A DNA stretch of 14,592 nucleotides from CAZZDA01 sp964652585 (GTDB lineage: Bacteria > Patescibacteriota > Patescibacteriia > UBA1544): assembly GCA_964652585.1 (NCBI GenBank), contig CAZZDA010000024.1, positions 1 through 14,592 of the forward strand. Reading direction: 5' to 3'. Shown here in pieces: positions 1 to 7,265 of this stretch. The position numbers and the translations under genes were made by a program. Numbering within the stretch: the stretch's first letter is position 1; each line of letters opens with the position of its first letter. The notes under the pieces were generated by a model that was not told the origin of the DNA, made no database searches, and was given only the letters and a program-made list of their open reading frames with translations.

Positions 1-552
1 GGTCTCGGCAATCCAGGAAAAAGCTATGAAAACACCCGGCATAACACCGGGTTTTTAGCGCTTGATGCCCTGCGCCATGCTAGGGATTTTCCGACTTTTA
101 AGAAAAGTAGGATAGCAAAAGCATTGATAAGTAAAGGAGTATTTCAGCACAACAAATGCCTACTGGTAAAACCGCAGACATTTATGAATGCATCCGGTAT
201 GGCAGTGGCAACACTTGCCAGATGGCATCGCGTAAAGCCGGAAAATATCTTGGTTCTGTATGATGATATTGCACTCCCATTCGGTCATCTGCGCGTATCC
301 GTCAACACGAGCTCCGGTGGACACAATGGTGTACAATCACTCATCACCCATCTGCACACCTCTTCATTTATGCGGTTTCGCATTGGAATAGCTCCACTCT
401 CTACACCGCATATACCGCTCACCGATTATGTGCTCAGCACGCTCACCACAAATGAAAAAAAACTTTTACAACCCTCTTTTCAAAATATTCTTGAGGCAAT
501 AGAGATGACGCTAACGGGCAAGAGAGAACACGTAAAAGAAAAGTTTCACTAA
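1..552 (+). CDS. pth: Peptidyl-tRNA hydrolase, 5'-truncated by the window edge
   Basis: Cytosolic enzyme that cleaves the ester bond of peptidyl-tRNAs dropped by ribosomes, recycling the tRNA. The reading frame is open from base 1 and starts with GLGNPG, which in the family lies about six residues from the N-terminus, so only a few codons are missing. Visible family features are GLGNPG, the RHNTG segment with the catalytic His (residue 14 of the fragment), KPQTFMNASG with the substrate-binding Asn, the YDD segment with the catalytic-dyad Asp, and SGGHNG with the Asn that contacts the peptide. The 183 visible codons match the usual length of about 185-195. The first in-frame ATG at 124 would delete the catalytic His, so it is not the real start. 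The gene ends just before a strong hairpin. Family assignment is secure. Confidence 0.95.
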   Translation, partial: GLGNPGKSYENTRHNTGFLALDALRHARDFPTFKKSRIAKALISKGVFQHNKCLLVKPQTFMNASGMAVATLARWHRVKPENILVLYDDIALPFGHLRVSVNTSSGGHNGVQSLITHLHTSSFMRFRIGIAPLSTPHIPLTDYVLSTLTTNEKKLLQPSFQNILEAIEMTLTGKREHVKEKFH

Positions 553-568
553 TAAGAAACTATTGAGC

Positions 569-597
569 ATCCCGAGCACTAACTGAGTGCTCGGGAT
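569..597. terminator. Perfect 12-bp hairpin between convergent genes, probable bidirectional terminator
   Basis: The arms at 569-580 and 586-597 are perfectly complementary around a 5-nt loop. The hairpin lies 17 bases after the pth stop and about 70 bases beyond the stop of the convergent minus-strand gene. Neither side has an immediate U-tract, so it is not a textbook intrinsic terminator. Position and stability suggest transcript termination or 3'-end protection. Confidence 0.6.
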
Positions 598-665
598 ACT
601 AAACTAAAAAAATTCTTAAATATTTTCGCACTTCTGTTCTTAAATCTTTAAATGTTGAAGTATTT

Positions 666-3044
666 TTATTCCTCCTCCGCCCCTATCTCTGCATCTTCCT
701 CTACGATTTCTACCTCCTCTTCCACAACAGGAATAAGTGATTGACGCAATTGTTGCAACTTCCCGCGTACCTCGGTATTGTCAGGGTTATTTTTTATTAC
801 CCCTTCAAACTGCCGTATCGCTTTTTGCGTATCCCCCTGCCGTTCATAGACCAATCCCAATACATAAAGTGCATTAGAATGATCTTCATAGACCTGTACA
901 ACACTCTTCAAAACCTGCTCTGCTTCACCAAGTTGATCATTGGCAAAATACAAATACCCCAACTGGAATGCAAATCCAACATCTTGCGGAAACGCTGTGA
1001 GCAGTCCGCGAGTCTGATCAATGGCATCAACCATTTTCCCTGATGCCGCATACACCTGCACGAGCAGCACATGCGCGTCAAGAAAATCATTTTTGAGCTT
1101 TATGGATTCTGTAAGATATTCTTCCGCTTTGTTATATGCTTCAGCAATTTGCGCGTCAAGCTGTGCGACCCCCTCTTGCCCTTGCTGCTCAGCTGCTACA
1201 CGCTGGTTTTCTCGTTTTTGCGCGAGCATAAGAGATGATCTGCCAAGCGTAAACAACGTTACCGGATTTGCCGGCTCCAATTCACGTGCACGGTTATAGC
1301 TCTCAAAGGCAAAGTCTTCATTACCCTCTCCATAGGGTATCAAAGACTCGTAAAATTCACCTAGTAATACATAATTACTTGCGTCACGGCTGTTTTTTCG
1401 CGAAGCAATCTCAGCAGCAGCCCTCGTATTATTGAGCGCCTCTAAAAAACGAATACGATAAGCATCATTTGCTCCCTCTCCCATATGCACAAGCGCGTCA
1501 TTTGCTTCTCGTGCATGTACTTGCGCAAGCAATCGATAACCCTCTCCTGTCATACTGAACAACTTCAATCCCGATTGTATGCTGCTGATAGCATATTCTG
1601 TGTCAGACTCCACTACACTAGCTGCACGAGCAAATTGTATGGAAGCAGCATACCTCCCGACAAGAAAATAGACGCCAAAAACAAGAACCAGCATTACACC
1701 GAACAGCGCGAACGACGTCGTAAAAGCACGTTCCGGATACTTTGAAAACGTTAGTGTAAACACTTCTCCTTTTTTACGCTGGAAGCGCGTACTCAATACC
1801 AATGCGGAACTCGCCAACCACAAGAACATGAGCCCATAATCAAAAGGATAGATAAAGGAAAATACCGTAATATAGGACCATAGCGCATAGAACGCGGCAG
1901 CATACGAGAAAAACTCATTCTTCTCTTTGCGCAATACATGGAGTGTACGAAATCCCTCTATACCCACCACCACCAAAAATCCACCAAAAAACACCAATCC
2001 AACTAGACCGACATTTATCGGGAGTGTGCTCATAAAAGAAAATCCTTGAGTAAAGTTCGCCTGCCAAAAATCAGTATAGTTCAGTGCCGGATCTTTATAG
2101 GTTTGATAAGTATAGGCAAAGGTTGCCGGACCGCTTCCAAGAACACCCCGCCACCATGAATCTACGATCATTTCTTGTCCAATAGTGCGCGTTGCCAAAA
2201 AGCTCGGTCGGATCTCATTCGGGATATTGAGCGCATTATCAATAAATGGTATGGGTGCAATATAGAAAAGTACGACAAGCGCGAATGCAATGCTTAATAC
2301 ACCCGTTTCAGAAAGTGCCAAACTCCCTTCCCGCATAATCTTGAGACTGGTCAACAACACCAAAGAAAGCGCTATCACCAATAACACGGTCTTATACCCC
2401 AACAGAAGTACAATTACAAAAAGTAGTGTACCCAATACTGCGGCAGTAACTTTTAGAGTATTCCGCTCTTTGGTAAACACGACAAGTCCCATGAGAAACA
2501 CCACGCCCGCCGCCAAATACACCGCAAGCGCATTCACCGTCGCAAATGGCAAGAGAGTAGATACAGAGGACAGAACATCAATATCAAATACAAGGTTGGT
2601 GAGTTGTACCACAAGTAACAGCACTAGCAAAGCAAAAGATACAACAAGTGCGCGCGTAAAACCCCTTAACACACCCACCTTTGATCCAGCAATAACTACA
2701 AGAACAGTCAGCAACACAAAGAGTATGATATTTACGACCGAAAACACCCCTTCAGTTGACGCACCAAAGACACTGGTGAGTACCGTTCCAGAAAAAAGCG
2801 CGCCAATAAGCGTCCACCCGGTAAATAACCCAAGAAATACGAGCGCTTTGCTCTTCACTATCTCCACACTTCCTTTATTCATGGTATGAAGCAGCCAAAA
2901 AAACAGCCCTAAAAATACGGTAACGGTTAAGAGCAGTTGTTTGCTATCACCAAGAGGATGCAGAGAAAACGGTACAATAAACGCGGGGAAAAGCGCAACA
3001 CAAATATAGAGCATCCCATGGAAAAATTTTTGAAGTATGGTCAT
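666..3044 (-). CDS. O-antigen ligase/polymerase-like membrane protein with C-terminal TPR domain
   Basis: Probable cytoplasmic-membrane protein of the O-antigen ligase/Wzy superfamily, which transfers or polymerises lipid-linked glycans on the outer face of the membrane; the substrate is unknown. The first 430 or so residues are a run of about ten hydrophobic helices. They contain the family-like stretch after an extracytoplasmic loop, with GSGPATFAYTYQTYKDP followed by FWQANFTQGFSF. A further helix near residues 445-465 leads into a hydrophilic TPR region to about residue 770 (for example NPVTLFTLGRSSLMLA and NALYVLGLVYERQGD), and the tail is very acidic. I chose the ATG at 3044 (792 aa, beginning MTILQKFFHG). 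A GTG at 3071 would add nine residues but lies in a hairpin arm, and neither start has a Shine-Dalgarno site. The superfamily is likely; the exact reaction is not known. Confidence 0.8.
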   Translation of the reverse strand: MTILQKFFHGMLYICVALFPAFIVPFSLHPLGDSKQLLLTVTVFLGLFFWLLHTMNKGSVEIVKSKALVFLGLFTGWTLIGALFSGTVLTSVFGASTEGVFSVVNIILFVLLTVLVVIAGSKVGVLRGFTRALVVSFALLVLLLVVQLTNLVFDIDVLSSVSTLLPFATVNALAVYLAAGVVFLMGLVVFTKERNTLKVTAAVLGTLLFVIVLLLGYKTVLLVIALSLVLLTSLKIMREGSLALSETGVLSIAFALVVLFYIAPIPFIDNALNIPNEIRPSFLATRTIGQEMIVDSWWRGVLGSGPATFAYTYQTYKDPALNYTDFWQANFTQGFSFMSTLPINVGLVGLVFFGGFLVVVGIEGFRTLHVLRKEKNEFFSYAAAFYALWSYITVFSFIYPFDYGLMFLWLASSALVLSTRFQRKKGEVFTLTFSKYPERAFTTSFALFGVMLVLVFGVYFLVGRYAASIQFARAASVVESDTEYAISSIQSGLKLFSMTGEGYRLLAQVHAREANDALVHMGEGANDAYRIRFLEALNNTRAAAEIASRKNSRDASNYVLLGEFYESLIPYGEGNEDFAFESYNRARELEPANPVTLFTLGRSSLMLAQKRENQRVAAEQQGQEGVAQLDAQIAEAYNKAEEYLTESIKLKNDFLDAHVLLVQVYAASGKMVDAIDQTRGLLTAFPQDVGFAFQLGYLYFANDQLGEAEQVLKSVVQVYEDHSNALYVLGLVYERQGDTQKAIRQFEGVIKNNPDNTEVRGKLQQLRQSLIPVVEEEVEIVEEDAEIGAEEE

Positions 3045-3056
3045 AATCAAGATAAT

Positions 3057-3107
3057 AAGCGGTCGTTCCACTTGTGGTCGCTTCGGTTGAGAGTGGTGCG
3101 ACCGCTT
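3057..3107. repeat. Imperfect inverted repeat upstream of the membrane-protein gene
   Basis: Arms at 3057-3073 and 3091-3107 match at 14 of 17 positions, including the nine bases AAGCGGTCG and their complement, around a 17-nt loop. The hairpin lies just ahead of the chosen start of the minus-strand gene and ends three bases before the foldback element. It could fold in the 5' leader of that mRNA. Its function is unknown. Confidence 0.55.
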
Positions 3108-3110
3108 GTC

Positions 3111-3296
3111 TTAGAGGCTGTCTAAAAAGTCATGTCGTGTCCAAAATTGCACAATTTCGAGCGAAAACCATAAAAAACGAGGAAGAATATCAGGATATTA
3201 TGACGAGTTTTGAATGGTTTGCAGCAGAAATTGTGTGATTTTGACCGACAAGCGTGTTGTTTATAGCTCTGCGGTGAGTTTTTAGATAGTCTCTTA
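3111..3296. mobile_element. 180-bp foldback (MITE-like) element with TTA flanks
   Basis: The element spans 3114-3293 and begins GAGGCTGTCTAAAAAGTC. Its end, read on the other strand, is GAGACTATCTAAAAACTC, matching at about 15 of 18 positions. Complementarity continues inward: the stretch near 3139-3171 pairs imperfectly with 3213-3246, including GAAATTGTG and its complement, so the whole element can fold into one long hairpin. TTA stands directly outside both ends (3111-3113 and 3294-3296), consistent with a 3-bp target duplication. It has no transposase gene, so any movement would need one in trans. Hairpin and ends are seen; transposition is inferred. Confidence 0.65.
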
Positions 3297-3299
3297 GTA

Positions 3300-3612
3300 A
3301 ACAATAATTGACGCACTTATTGTAGCACACTATTCTTGTTCCTAAAAATAGTCACCTCCTAAAATACTTCTATCTTTGTTACTTTCTTCCGTACCACCAC
3401 CTGAATCAATTGCCCTGTGACAGATACCGCAGTGTAAGTAATGTATACCATGAAATGGGGGTGGGGATAAGTTGGCTGTCTGGTGAGATCATGTCTGCTT
3501 CGGCTCCGATGGAGAATATAGCTTGCTGAGTGTAGAAGAAGCTTGGTCAACACCGAGTGTTGGCCATTTATGACATTATTAGTAATATTTGTCAACTATA
3601 TACAAAAAATGT
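3300..3612. other. Unexplained intergenic stretch, no convincing gene
   Basis: All three plus-strand frames carry frequent stops. A 78-codon minus-strand frame (3359-3595, TTG start) has no recognisable family and no binding site. Items seen are a perfect anti-16S-tail match on the minus strand (AGGAGGTGA, 3352-3360) with no ATG, GTG or TTG start suitably spaced behind it, and a small perfect hairpin (3545-3565, 9-bp arms, 3-nt loop). It may hold gene remnants or an untranslated RNA; I cannot identify either. Confidence 0.4.
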
Positions 3613-3613
3613 C

Positions 3614-3641
3614 TTGACAGAACATATATATTAGCTATAAT
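3614..3641 (+). promoter_or_regulatory. Near-consensus sigma-70 promoter of the V-type ATPase operon
   Basis: TTGACA at 3614-3619 and TATAAT at 3636-3641 are both perfect hexamers separated by 16 bp. Transcription would start near 3648, about 30 bases before the ATG of the first ATPase gene. The short leader contains no Shine-Dalgarno match. Confidence 0.85.
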
Positions 3642-3678
3642 GCAGTCTGTTTGCTGAAAATAATACTACTAAGCTTAT

Positions 3679-3999
3679 ATGAAAAATCCTTTGGATGAAA
3701 TTCGTTCCGCGGAAAATGCGATAGCGAAAGAGACAGAAAAAACAAAACAAAAATTTCAAGAAGAAAATAAAAAACTTGATATTGCCAAGAGCAATCAAGA
3801 GCAAGACGTACGAGAGCGTATTGCTCATAAGCTTTCCAAAGCATTAGAAGAAGCTGTGCAAAAAATTGCCACTATAAAAGAGCAATTAAAAAAGGATAGC
3901 TTAGACGTACAACAGCAGATCAACAAAGTTGACCCATCAAAGAAACAGCAGGCAATTACCTTAATTCAAAAAACCATTCTTACTAGTACCAAACAGTAA
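3679..3999 (+). CDS. V/A-type ATPase subunit G/H (peripheral stalk)
   Basis: Small coiled-coil protein that pairs with subunit E to form the peripheral stalk holding the A3B3 head against the membrane stator I. At 106 aa it matches the usual length of bacterial and archaeal G/H subunits. From about residue 10 to 90 it is almost entirely charged and helical, rich in Lys, Glu and Gln, with no cysteine, tryptophan or membrane segment. Sequence alone would support only 'coiled-coil protein'; the assignment rests on its place as first gene of a complete operon in the Thermus order, where G leads. The ATG is preceded by AT-rich sequence with no ribosome-binding motif. A terminator-like hairpin begins in its stop codon. 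Confidence 0.82.
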   Translation: MKNPLDEIRSAENAIAKETEKTKQKFQEENKKLDIAKSNQEQDVRERIAHKLSKALEEAVQKIATIKEQLKKDSLDVQQQINKVDPSKKQQAITLIQKTILTSTKQ

Positions 4000-4033
4000 A
4001 AACGGCCATTGCCCGCGCAATAAGGTCGTTTTT
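3998..4033 (+). terminator. Terminator-like hairpin with T5 after the first operon gene (possible attenuator)
   Basis: The arms AAAAACGGCC (3998-4007) and GGTCGTTTTT (4024-4033) pair fully with one G-U. A second stem, ATTGC/GCAAT, stacks on top with loop CCGC, and an AA bulge lies on the 3' side. The run TTTTT ends the structure 22 bases before the ATG of subunit I. The form is that of an intrinsic terminator inside the operon. Its 5' arm includes the last two bases of the TAA stop, so a terminating ribosome could interfere with folding. Confidence 0.7.
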
Positions 4034-4055
4034 ATATGTACCCACAATCTCATAT

Positions 4056-6050
4056 ATGGCACTCGCCGAAATGAAACACATCACCATCACCACACTGACG
4101 AAAGATCGTGGGCGTATTATGGAATTGCTACAAAAACAAGGTGTGGTGGAAATTATCGCACATGATGAAAGTGCACACCAGGAAGAAGTAGAAGCGGTGG
4201 CGATGCAAACAAATACACAGAAGCGTGATACGGGTTATTGGCTTGCGCAAACTACCTTTGCTCTCAATTTCTTGAGGCCATTCGCTCAAGAAAAAAAATC
4301 TGTACTGCAAAAACTATTACATCCAAAAATTGAAGTATCTTCAAAAGAAATCACTGATGTACTTGCAAATTTCCCCTATCAGGATATCACAATTCGCTGT
4401 GAGCAATATGAGGCAGAACGCAATACTATCCTGAACACACTTAAATCTATGCATGAACGCACAACGCTACTCACCCGCTGGCGTGACTTGACTTTTCCAC
4501 CAAACAGTACCACGCGTTCCGCTACTACACTCACCGGCACCATGCCACATACCGCACTATCGAAACTCAAAGCTGTTCTCAACGAAAAGAACCTTCCATA
4601 CCATTTCGTCACTGTAAACAAAAATGAAAAAGAAATGTTATGTGTCGTACTTTTTCAAACAAGACACGTTGAAGCTCTTACCTCAACTCTGACTTCCTTT
4701 GGCTTTAAACAAACGGTATTTTCTGATGGAGATGAACAAGCGATCCCAAGAGAGCGCATACGTGAGTTGCAAAAAAAAGAAAAAGAGCTTGTACAGCAGT
4801 TACAGCGCAATTCGCAAGAAGTGCAAAAACTCGCGCAAGAACTTTCTAAACTTCATATCGTTTCCGATGTATTGCGATGGGAATATGAACAGCAGCAAGA
4901 GTGCCATAAACTTATCTATACGGACCATACCTTGACGCTTACCGGATGGGTGCCGGAAAAGTCCCTCTCCCATCTTGAACGGGCGCTTGAACGCATAACC
5001 AAAAAAGCGTTTTCACTTACGGCGCGAGTACCAAAAGAAGATGAAGAAGTACCGAGCGTTTTGGACAACAAAAAGTTTGCACAGCCCTTTGAGACAATAA
5101 CTGATATGTATGGCGCGCCATTCCGTTCCGATCCTGATCCCACAATCTTTCTTATACCTTTTTTTGTGGTATTCTTCGCGCTCGCACTTACTGACGCGGG
5201 ATACGGCATTCTCATTGCGATCTCTACCTTTTTGGCACTCAAGTTCTTACCGCTTACTAAGAGCAGTAGAAAGCTTACACAACTGCTCATGATCTGCGGC
5301 ATCGCAACCATTGTCATGGGTGGACTTTTCGGCTCCTGGTTTGGTATTACACTTGATGTACTGCCTGAACGTATAACCAGCCTATTCCAGACAATACAAC
5401 TCATTGATCCTGTTGCAGATCCCAATACTTTTTTACTTCTCGTTTTCGGTCTTGGTGTTATACAAGTACTCACCGGTATAGCAGTAAAGTTCTGGTGGAA
5501 ATGGAAAACTATTGCGCCCAAAGAAGCGCTCTTAGACGAAGGAATGTGGCTTGTGTTTTTGACTGTGTTATTAGCCTATGGCGCTGCACAACAAGGTATT
5601 GCACCCTCACTTCTCGTACCGACAAAATGGGGAGCGCTCGCACTGACCGGAGCTCTGATTGCCTCGCAGGGAAGAAAAATTAAAAACCCTTTTGGAAAAG
5701 TCGGCATGGGTGTGCTAAGCCTCTACAATGTAGTCGGGTATTTTAGTGATGTACTCTCTTATTCACGGCTGGTTGCCTTGGGGCTTGCCACCGGCATTAT
5801 CGCAACAGTGGTTAATTTGGTTGCCACACTCTTCCGCGACATGATTCCTTATATTGGATGGATCGTTTATATCGTTATTCTTGTTGGGGGTCACCTCTTT
5901 AATCTTGCCATAAATTCTTTAGGTGCGTTCATTCATACGGCACGCCTTCATTTTGTTGAGTACTTTCCTAAATTTCTTGAAGGAGCCGGAAAAAAGTTTG
6001 AGCCATTCACACAAGAAGCTCAATATATTTCCATTCAAAAGCCGGAGTAG
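4056..6050 (+). CDS. atpI: V/A-type ATPase subunit I (membrane stator, a-subunit homologue)
   Basis: Stator subunit that forms the two ion half-channels beside the K ring and anchors the peripheral stalks. Length is 664 aa, normal for the family. Residues 1 to about 345 are a hydrophilic cytosolic arm with long helical stretches. The membrane half starts after MYGAPFRSDPDPT (from residue 351) and has about seven or eight helices. The essential Arg appears as R571 in YFSDVLSYSRLVALGLATG, the motif that releases the ion from the proteolipid glutamate. The C-terminus carries NSLGAFIHTARLHFVEYFPKF, typical of the family. The start at 4056 has no Shine-Dalgarno; a second Met at codon 6 is possible. 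It lies 56 bases after subunit G and across a terminator-like hairpin. Confidence 0.95.
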   Translation: MALAEMKHITITTLTKDRGRIMELLQKQGVVEIIAHDESAHQEEVEAVAMQTNTQKRDTGYWLAQTTFALNFLRPFAQEKKSVLQKLLHPKIEVSSKEITDVLANFPYQDITIRCEQYEAERNTILNTLKSMHERTTLLTRWRDLTFPPNSTTRSATTLTGTMPHTALSKLKAVLNEKNLPYHFVTVNKNEKEMLCVVLFQTRHVEALTSTLTSFGFKQTVFSDGDEQAIPRERIRELQKKEKELVQQLQRNSQEVQKLAQELSKLHIVSDVLRWEYEQQQECHKLIYTDHTLTLTGWVPEKSLSHLERALERITKKAFSLTARVPKEDEEVPSVLDNKKFAQPFETITDMYGAPFRSDPDPTIFLIPFFVVFFALALTDAGYGILIAISTFLALKFLPLTKSSRKLTQLLMICGIATIVMGGLFGSWFGITLDVLPERITSLFQTIQLIDPVADPNTFLLLVFGLGVIQVLTGIAVKFWWKWKTIAPKEALLDEGMWLVFLTVLLAYGAAQQGIAPSLLVPTKWGALALTGALIASQGRKIKNPFGKVGMGVLSLYNVVGYFSDVLSYSRLVALGLATGIIATVVNLVATLFRDMIPYIGWIVYIVILVGGHLFNLAINSLGAFIHTARLHFVEYFPKFLEGAGKKFEPFTQEAQYISIQKPE

Positions 6051-6061
6051 TAAATAAAAGC

Positions 6062-6090
6062 TGTAGCACGAACCAAGTTTTCCTGCTACA
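6062..6090. repeat. Hairpin in the I-K gap
   Basis: A perfect 7-bp stem is formed by TGTAGCA (6062-6068) and TGCTACA (6084-6090) around a 15-nt loop, 11 bases after the subunit I stop. There is no U-tract, so it is not a canonical terminator. It may mark an mRNA processing or stability site. Confidence 0.45.
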
Positions 6091-6111
6091 ACACATTGTA
6101 TACTACTTACT

Positions 6112-6154
6112 AGAGCCTCTTAAAAACACCGCACCGGAATTTTTGAGATGTTCC
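6112..6154. repeat. 43-bp palindrome resembling the ends of the foldback elements
   Basis: Arms at 6112-6131 (AGAGCCTCTTAAAAACACCG) and 6135-6154 match at 14 of 20 positions around a 3-nt centre. The second arm read in reverse begins GGAACATCTCAAAAATTCCG, close to the ends of the element at 11928-12089 (GGAACCTCTGAAAAACTCC). It may be a minimal or decayed member of the same family. It sits 33 bases before the subunit K start. Confidence 0.5.
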
Positions 6155-6187
6155 TTATTCATTAAGTGTCTTTCACTAAGATGAACA

Positions 6188-6688
6188 ATGAGTGCACTCT
6201 CGTTCACTTGGAAGACAACTTTACTTCTTATGGTTATTGGACTCAGTCTCGCCATTTTAGGCGCAGCTTTTGCGGTAGGCCTTGCAAGCATTGGCTCAAG
6301 CATTGGCGTATCACTAGCCGGTCAAGTCGGTACCGGCATTCTCTCGGAAGAACCCGACAAATTTATCAGTGTTTTGGTACTTGAAGCGCTCCCCGGAAGC
6401 CAGGGTATCTATGGCTTTGTAGGCGCATTTATGGCCATTAATACTATGTCAAAACTTGGCGAGGTGTCGCTTTCAGCAGGACTTGAAATTCTCTTTGCCT
6501 GCCTTCCTATTGCAATAGCGGGACTGTTTTCTGGGTGGTTTCAAGGAAAGGTATCAGCTGCCGGCATGAATATTATTGCCAAGCAGCCGAAAGATTTTGT
6601 GAAAGCCGTGGTACTCTCCGCAATGGTTGAGACATACGCCATTATCGGTCTTTTGACCACTATCTTATTGTTAGGTAAAGTTGCTTAA
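6188..6688 (+). CDS. atpK: V/A-type ATPase proteolipid subunit K (c-ring, two hairpins)
   Basis: Ring-forming rotor subunit that carries the ion through the membrane. The 166-aa protein has four hydrophobic helices (roughly 11-34, 57-84, 96-118, 138-163), a duplicated two-hairpin form like Enterococcus hirae NtpK rather than the one-hairpin Thermus type. E149 in AMVETYAIIG is the essential ion-binding carboxylate. L68, S71, Q72 and Q119 occupy the places of the E. hirae Na+ ligands L61, T64, Q65 and Q110, which suggests Na+ coupling. E66 in helix 2 aligns with Gln59 of NtpK and is an additional buried acid. The start is ATG 6188; an ATG at 6181 is out of frame. No Shine-Dalgarno site is present. 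The gene ends one base before subunit E. Confidence 0.95.
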   Translation: MSALSFTWKTTLLLMVIGLSLAILGAAFAVGLASIGSSIGVSLAGQVGTGILSEEPDKFISVLVLEALPGSQGIYGFVGAFMAINTMSKLGEVSLSAGLEILFACLPIAIAGLFSGWFQGKVSAAGMNIIAKQPKDFVKAVVLSAMVETYAIIGLLTTILLLGKVA

Positions 6689-6689
6689 T

Positions 6690-7265
6690 ATGGGACTACA
6701 GACTCTTATTCACACCATCCAAGAAGAAAGCGATAACAAATTGCAATCGTTGATAGCAGAACAAGCACAAGTGCTTGCCAAGCGCACCAAAGAACTGGAA
6801 ACAGAAAAAACAGCTCTTGAAGAACGATTGCTGCGCGATGCGAGAAACAAAGTACAAGAAAAAATACAGCGCGCGGAACGGCAAGCAAGACTTCACCTGC
6901 ATACCACAACGCTTAAGACACGACAAAGTGTTTTGGATGCGGTATATGAAGAAGCGCTTGCGTCGCTTTTGGTTATGCCGGAAGACACGCTGGTGAGTTG
7001 GTATAAGGATCTTCTTGAAACACTTCCGCACGATGCTCCGGAAGCGCAGCTTCGTGTGAGCACAAAAATGCGCAAAGTATTAGAGACTGCGTGCAAAAAA
7101 GCATCGTGTACTATACCGCTGGCAACCGAGCCGCTTGAGAACGATGAGGGCTTTCGTTTTGAGAGTACGGTACTAGAGCTTGACTTTACGCTCAAAACAC
7201 TTCTTACGTCCGCGCGTGAACAAACAGAAACAGAAGTTGCAAATATACTCTTTCGTGCACTATGA
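6690..7265 (+). CDS. atpE: V/A-type ATPase subunit E (peripheral stalk)
   Basis: Peripheral stalk subunit that pairs with G and whose globular C-terminal domain binds the top of the A3B3 head. The 191-aa length is typical. Residues 1 to about 75 form a charged helical coiled coil, followed by the motif-like TRQSVLDAVYEEAL and an alpha/beta domain ending near LTSAREQTETEVANILF, as in the vATP-synt_E family. I chose the ATG at 6690, which leaves a one-base gap after the subunit K stop. A TTG at 6681 inside subunit K would add three residues and is less likely. The stop overlaps the next start by four bases (ATGA), so translation of E and C is probably coupled. Confidence 0.92.
   Translation: MGLQTLIHTIQEESDNKLQSLIAEQAQVLAKRTKELETEKTALEERLLRDARNKVQEKIQRAERQARLHLHTTTLKTRQSVLDAVYEEALASLLVMPEDTLVSWYKDLLETLPHDAPEAQLRVSTKMRKVLETACKKASCTIPLATEPLENDEGFRFESTVLELDFTLKTLLTSAREQTETEVANILFRAL

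Noticed and set aside
569..597. CIRCE-like operator, because of the AGCACT/AGTGCT arms
   Set aside because: Arm spacing differs from CIRCE, and the site lies between two gene ends rather than before a gene.
2290..2889. 199-codon plus-strand frame opposite the membrane-protein gene
   Set aside because: Thr/Asn/Ser-rich antisense shadow of a hydrophobic coding region.
3350..3362. Possible 16S rRNA 3'-end fragment (TCACCTCCT on the plus strand)
   Set aside because: Only nine bases match the 16S tail, and the sequence upstream does not resemble 16S rRNA.
3414..3530. tRNA-like or riboswitch-like folding in the G-rich part of the gap
   Set aside because: No T-loop consensus, acceptor stem or known riboswitch core could be found by eye.
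3359..3595. 78-codon minus-strand reading frame with TTG start
   Set aside because: No ribosome site, no recognisable family, and composition not clearly coding.
4916..5521. 201-codon minus-strand frame opposite subunit I
   Set aside because: It lies entirely within the well-supported subunit I gene and is serine-rich, low-complexity, antisense-shadow in character.
6166..6384. 72-codon frame overlapping the start of subunit K
   Set aside because: Out-of-frame shadow of subunit K with no family features.
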